From: Azolla caroliniana
Taxonomy: Eukaryota > Polypodiophyta
Length of the DNA stretch: 64,000 nucleotides
Assembly: GCA_043228905.1 (NCBI GenBank)
Contig: JBHGNT010000003.1
Span: forward strand, 25,854,001 to 25,918,000
Direction of reading: 5' to 3'
Below are positions 60,567-64,000 of the stretch, piece by piece. Below the pieces are notes generated by a model. It had not been told where the DNA came from, searched no databases, and was given only the letters and a program-made list of their open reading frames with translations. The position numbers and the translations under genes were made by a program. How positions within the stretch are numbered: position 1 is the first letter of the stretch; every line of letters starts with the position of its first letter.

Positions 60567-61160
60567 TGTTGGGAGACAGGTCCCTCCGAATGGTGAAGAC
60601 CCGGTGAGAACCGGATGAGGAGTACCCAGCTACGGAGAACCGGATGGTGCAGACCCAGTGAGAACCGGATGAGGAGTACCCGACTACGGAGAGCCGGATG
60701 GTGAAGACCCGGTGAGGAGTGCTCATCGGATAAAGAGATATATTCGTAAATATGTTTCTGAGAGTCCATCGAGGCTATATTTGTAAATAGCCGAAAAAGT
60801 CATATTAGTATAAATATGACTTAGGGCAAACTTTTTTCTGGTTGTTGTTATTCTTGTTTGTACAGAGAGAGAGAGAGAGAGAGAAAAAGAGGTCGTTGCC
60901 TCTGTTGTAACCGCCGCCTGTGGCGAAGATTGTGAGCACGAGGTCGTTGCCTCCGTGAACTCATTGTTGTACATTCTAACATAGTGATAGTTTGCAGCCT
61001 GTGGGCTGTCGTGGTTTTTCCCTTGGTTTGGGTTTTCCACGTAAACATCCTGTGTACTCTTCTCTTCTTCGTGTCGTGCATTCTTTCACCGTTTTCTGTG
61101 TATGATTCTAAGTTCGGTTGTGGCCGAGCGTTGCGCATAGGGGACGTAGAGTTCCTGACA
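60567..61160 (+). repeat. Copia-C 5' LTR
   Basis: 594 bases from 'tgttgggagacagg' to 'gagttcctgaca'. A TATA-like 'tataaata' lies at 60809-60816, followed by a GA repeat at 60868-60890. It contains about two and a half copies of the 54-base unit found in the solo LTR. Its left flank is copia-B gag. Confidence 0.9.
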
Positions 61161-61162
61161 AG

Positions 61163-61174
61163 TGGTATTAGAGC
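61163..61174 (+). promoter_or_regulatory. Copia-C primer-binding site
   Basis: TGGTATTAGAGC lies two bases after the LTR. It differs by one base (T for C) from the initiator Met tRNA site TGGTATCAGAGC seen in copia-A, consistent with a C-to-T change. Confidence 0.82.
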
Positions 61175-61189
61175 AAAACGACACGGAAA

Positions 61190-61936
61190 ATGGACGATTC
61201 ATTGGGAGGCATGTTCAAGCTCACCGGCTCCAACTATTCGGTATGGAAGTCGAAGATGAGGGACATGCTCGTGGTTAAAGGTCTTTGGTTTCCGGTTCAG
61301 TTTGGGGACAAGAGACCGGACAAAATCGATGCCACGATATGGGAGGTGATGCACATGAAGACAACGGCGTACATACAGTGCTTCATCGACATGAGCCTAT
61401 ACAACAACTTCAATGAAGAGAGCAAGGCTCATGAGCTCTGGGAGAAGATCGGCATTATGTTTCAAAATAAAAATGCTGTTAATCAGGTTTCGGTATTCCG
61501 GAAGCTAGTAAGACTCCGGTACCAAGATGGCTCCAGCATGGCAGAGCACATGAATGCCTTCCAGGGGTTGATACACCAGGCAACGTCATTGGGCGTACCT
61601 CTCGCCGACGAGGTACTAGCACTACTCCTGCTCGGTTCCCTCCCGGATAGCTGGGAGACGCTGGTTGTCACTTTGGGCAACGCCGGGCCAGAAGGAAAAC
61701 GGTTATCCCTAGCAAGAGTGAAGTCGAGCTTGCTGGATGAGGAGGCACGTCGGAAAGATAAGGATACTAACGCCGACTCCAAAGTGCTCCTTACCGAATC
61801 AGAACGCGGAAGACATAGAAACCGTAGTCCCCAGAACCGGGAGAAGTCGGGGACACGGTCAAAGTCAAGGGGGAGGCCTACTTGCTTCTATTGCGGCAAG
61901 CCGGGACATTTCCAAAAGAACTGTCGGCATTTCTGA
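61190..61936 (+). pseudogene. Copia-C gag
   Basis: The frame starts MDDSLGGMFKLTGSNYSVWK, the usual start of copia gag. It includes the UBN2-type middle (MAEHMNAFQGLIHQATSLGV) and a CCHC knuckle CFYCGKPGHFQKNC. It ends at a TGA (61934-61936) directly after the knuckle, but the same frame stays open afterwards into protease, so the stop is probably a mutation. Confidence 0.9.
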
Positions 61937-63846
61937 AAAGACAAGGAAACTGACGGGACTGATTCGAAGCGGACCCCGGACCGGAACGGTAAAGACGGGA
62001 GGGGGCCGGACCAAAAGGGAACAACGGCAATCGCGGGAAGTGAAGAAGAGTTGATGCTTATCACTGAGGAGAGTGAGATAAACTTTGCCGGCAACAAGAT
62101 GACCTGGGTGGTAGACTCCGGAGCGTCGTTCCACCTTACCTTGGACCGGAAATGCTTCTCATCCTACTCAGCCGGTGATCACGGCTGTGTCCGGATGGGG
62201 AATGAAGGTACATGCCGAATTGTCGGCATAGGAGACGTGTGGCTGACAACACCAACTGGATGCAAGCTGCTGCTGAAGGATGTCCGACACGTTCTGGAGG
62301 TTCGTCTGAACCTGATATCAGCCAGTCGGCTAGACGATGAAGGCTACACGGGTAGCATCCGGAACGGTGTCATGAAGTTCAGCAAAGGGAGCCTGATTGT
62401 GGCTCGGGCCCGGAAGGTCAACACGTTGTACTTGATGAATGCCCGGTTATGTCCGAAGGAAGTGAACGTGGCATCCGACACTGCCGGTGAGCTGTGGCAC
62501 AAAAGGTTGTGTCACATGAGCGAGAAGGGGATGAAGAGGCTTGCAGAAGACAACCTCATTCCAGTGAAGAACGTGCACTTGGAGAAGTGCACTGATTGTC
62601 TGGCCGGTAAGCAAAACCGGACCTCCTTCCGACCAAGGCCACCGATGAGACATAATGCACCACTGGAGTTGGTGCATATTGATGTGTGTCAAGTGGACAC
62701 GAAGTCACATGCAGGATTGTAGTACTTCGTGATGTTCATAGATGACCACGGCCGGAAGCTGTGGGCCACACCGTTGAAGACGAAGGATCAGGTGCTATCC
62801 GTCTTCAAAGAGCTCCACGCGAGAGTGGAAAGAGAAACAGGCCGGAAGCTGAAGGCGGTTCGAGCAGATAACAGAGGTGAATACCGGGGGCAGTTCGAGG
62901 AGTACTGTCGCTCGAAGGGAAATCAATAGAATTTACCATGCCAAAGACGCCGGAACTAAACGGGCTGGCCGAGAGGATGAACTGAACCATAATGGAGAGG
63001 GTCCGGAGTATGCTAGCGCATGCAAAACTACCCAAGAAGTTTTGGGCTGAGGCATTGTCGACGGCGACATATGTGATAAACAGATCACCCTCAGTACCCT
63101 TGGATGGAGACACGCCACAGAGAGTCTGGACCGGTAAGGAAGTGTCCTACCGGCATTTAAAGGTATTCGGGTGTCTCGCGTACGTGCATGTAGCTAAGGA
63201 CCGGAGAGGAAAGTTAGATCCAAAGACCCGGCCATGCATATTCCTCGGTTACAGCGACGATGAGTTCGGCTACCGAGTGTGGGACTTGGTCGACAAGAAG
63301 GTATTCCGGAGTCGAGATATTATCTTCATGGAGGACAAGACGCTCGCCGACTGGGAGTCGGAGAAGAAGATAATGAACTCTGAGTCGACCGGTAAGGATC
63401 GATTCTACGATGAGCAGACCCAACCGGCAAGAGACCGGTTAGCACTCGAGGAACCAGCCAGTTACAGTGAGGGTACCAAACCGGCAGAAGAAGAAGTAGA
63501 GGAAGCTGAAACTGGAACCGGCCAAGACCCCGAATCGGATTCGGATGAAGAGCAAATGGAGGAGCCGGTTACCGAAGCCCAGAGACGGAGATATCCTCTC
63601 AGAGAGAGAAGGCCCCCCCGGAGATTTCCGGATGTAGAGCATGTGCTGCTAACCGATGAGGGGGAGCCGGAAAGCTTCGAAGAAGCGAAGGATGACACCC
63701 ACAGTTGCAAATGGTTAAGTGCCATGCAAGATGAGATGGATTCCCTGCATGAAAACCATATGTACGAATTGGTGGAGTTGTCGAAAGGAAAGCGGGCACT
63801 CCGAAACCAGGAGATGCCGGCAACCCCCCGAGATACAAAGCCATGA
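61937..63846 (+). pseudogene. Copia-C protease and integrase, broken
   Basis: It continues the gag frame. The protease has MTWVVDSGASFHLT. The integrase HHCC region has LWHKRLCHMSEKGMKRL and CTDCLAGKQ. A stop at 62720-62722 falls inside the integrase core. The core continues with FVMFIDDHGRKLWA and VRADNRGEY, then a frameshift near 62910 and a TGA at 62983-62985. From 62986 it is open to 63846 with KKFWAEALSTATYVINRSP and HLKVFGCLAYVHV. A frameshift near 63830 precedes the RT. Confidence 0.9.
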
Positions 63847-64000
63847 TCGTGGTGAAGGGGTTCCAACAGAAGAAGGGCATGGACTTCGACGAGATATTTG
63901 CCCCGGTAGTAAAGATGACCTCCATCCGGACGGTGCTGAGTATAGCGGCAAGCATGGACCTCGAGGTAGAGCAGCTGGACGTGAAGACGACATTCCTTCA
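63830..64000 (+). pseudogene. Copia-C reverse transcriptase, start only
   Basis: In a frame shifted from the preceding part: GFQQKKGMDFDEIFAPVVKM, then SIRTVLSIAASMDLEVEQLD. This is the standard opening of copia RT and is cut by the window end. The catalytic motif is outside the window. Confidence 0.88.

Overview
The window is plant nuclear DNA, almost certainly from a flowering plant. It has AT-rich spaced genes with GT-AG introns, land-plant families (a DUF1664 protein, a dormancy/auxin-associated protein, a plant polyphenol oxidase) and many LTR retrotransposons. The species cannot be told from the sequence alone. Everything here was read by eye; no search or alignment program was run.

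Layout. (1) 1-2886, plus strand: the 3' eight exons of RPAC1, the alpha-like subunit shared by RNA polymerases I and III. (2) 5896-13042, minus strand: a 12-exon DUF1664 membrane/coiled-coil gene, convergent with RPAC1. (3) About 15.7-19.0 kb: a heavily decayed Ty3/Gypsy element with RT, RNase H and integrase traces. (4) 20545-22551, plus: a four-exon DRM1/ARP-type dormancy/auxin-associated gene. (5) About 24.1-24.5 kb: a dead LINE-type reverse transcriptase tail. (6) 26060-34996, plus: an 11-exon SET/MYND (SMYD-like) gene. Its intron 1 is filled with degenerate repeats that resemble its own 3' splice junction, a hAT-like MITE sits in intron 6, and part of exon 10 is tandemly duplicated. (7) 38354-40048, minus: a single-exon polyphenol oxidase with a secretory-looking N-terminus. 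(8) 44.0 kb to the end: a nest of retrotransposons.

The nest. Copia-A (44057-47976) is bounded by two LTRs and a GTCCA target duplication but lacks reverse transcriptase. It lies in or beside a LINE-type fragment (47977-48705). Copia-B (48711 to at least 60566, minus strand) was broken by three insertions. A GC-rich Ty3/Gypsy element (51669-58671, ACGT target duplication) sits in its integrase. A solo LTR (58821-59576, TATGA target duplication) also sits in its integrase. A plus-strand copia-C (60567 to past the window end) sits in its gag. The coding regions of all these elements carry stops or frameshifts.

The host genes do not form a functional unit; they are neighbours on a chromosome. 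The most unusual points are the splice-junction-like array in the SET gene, the C-to-T pattern of stops in the Gypsy element, the RT-less copia-A, and the polyphenol oxidase with a His/Asp-rich insert and no evident chloroplast transit peptide.
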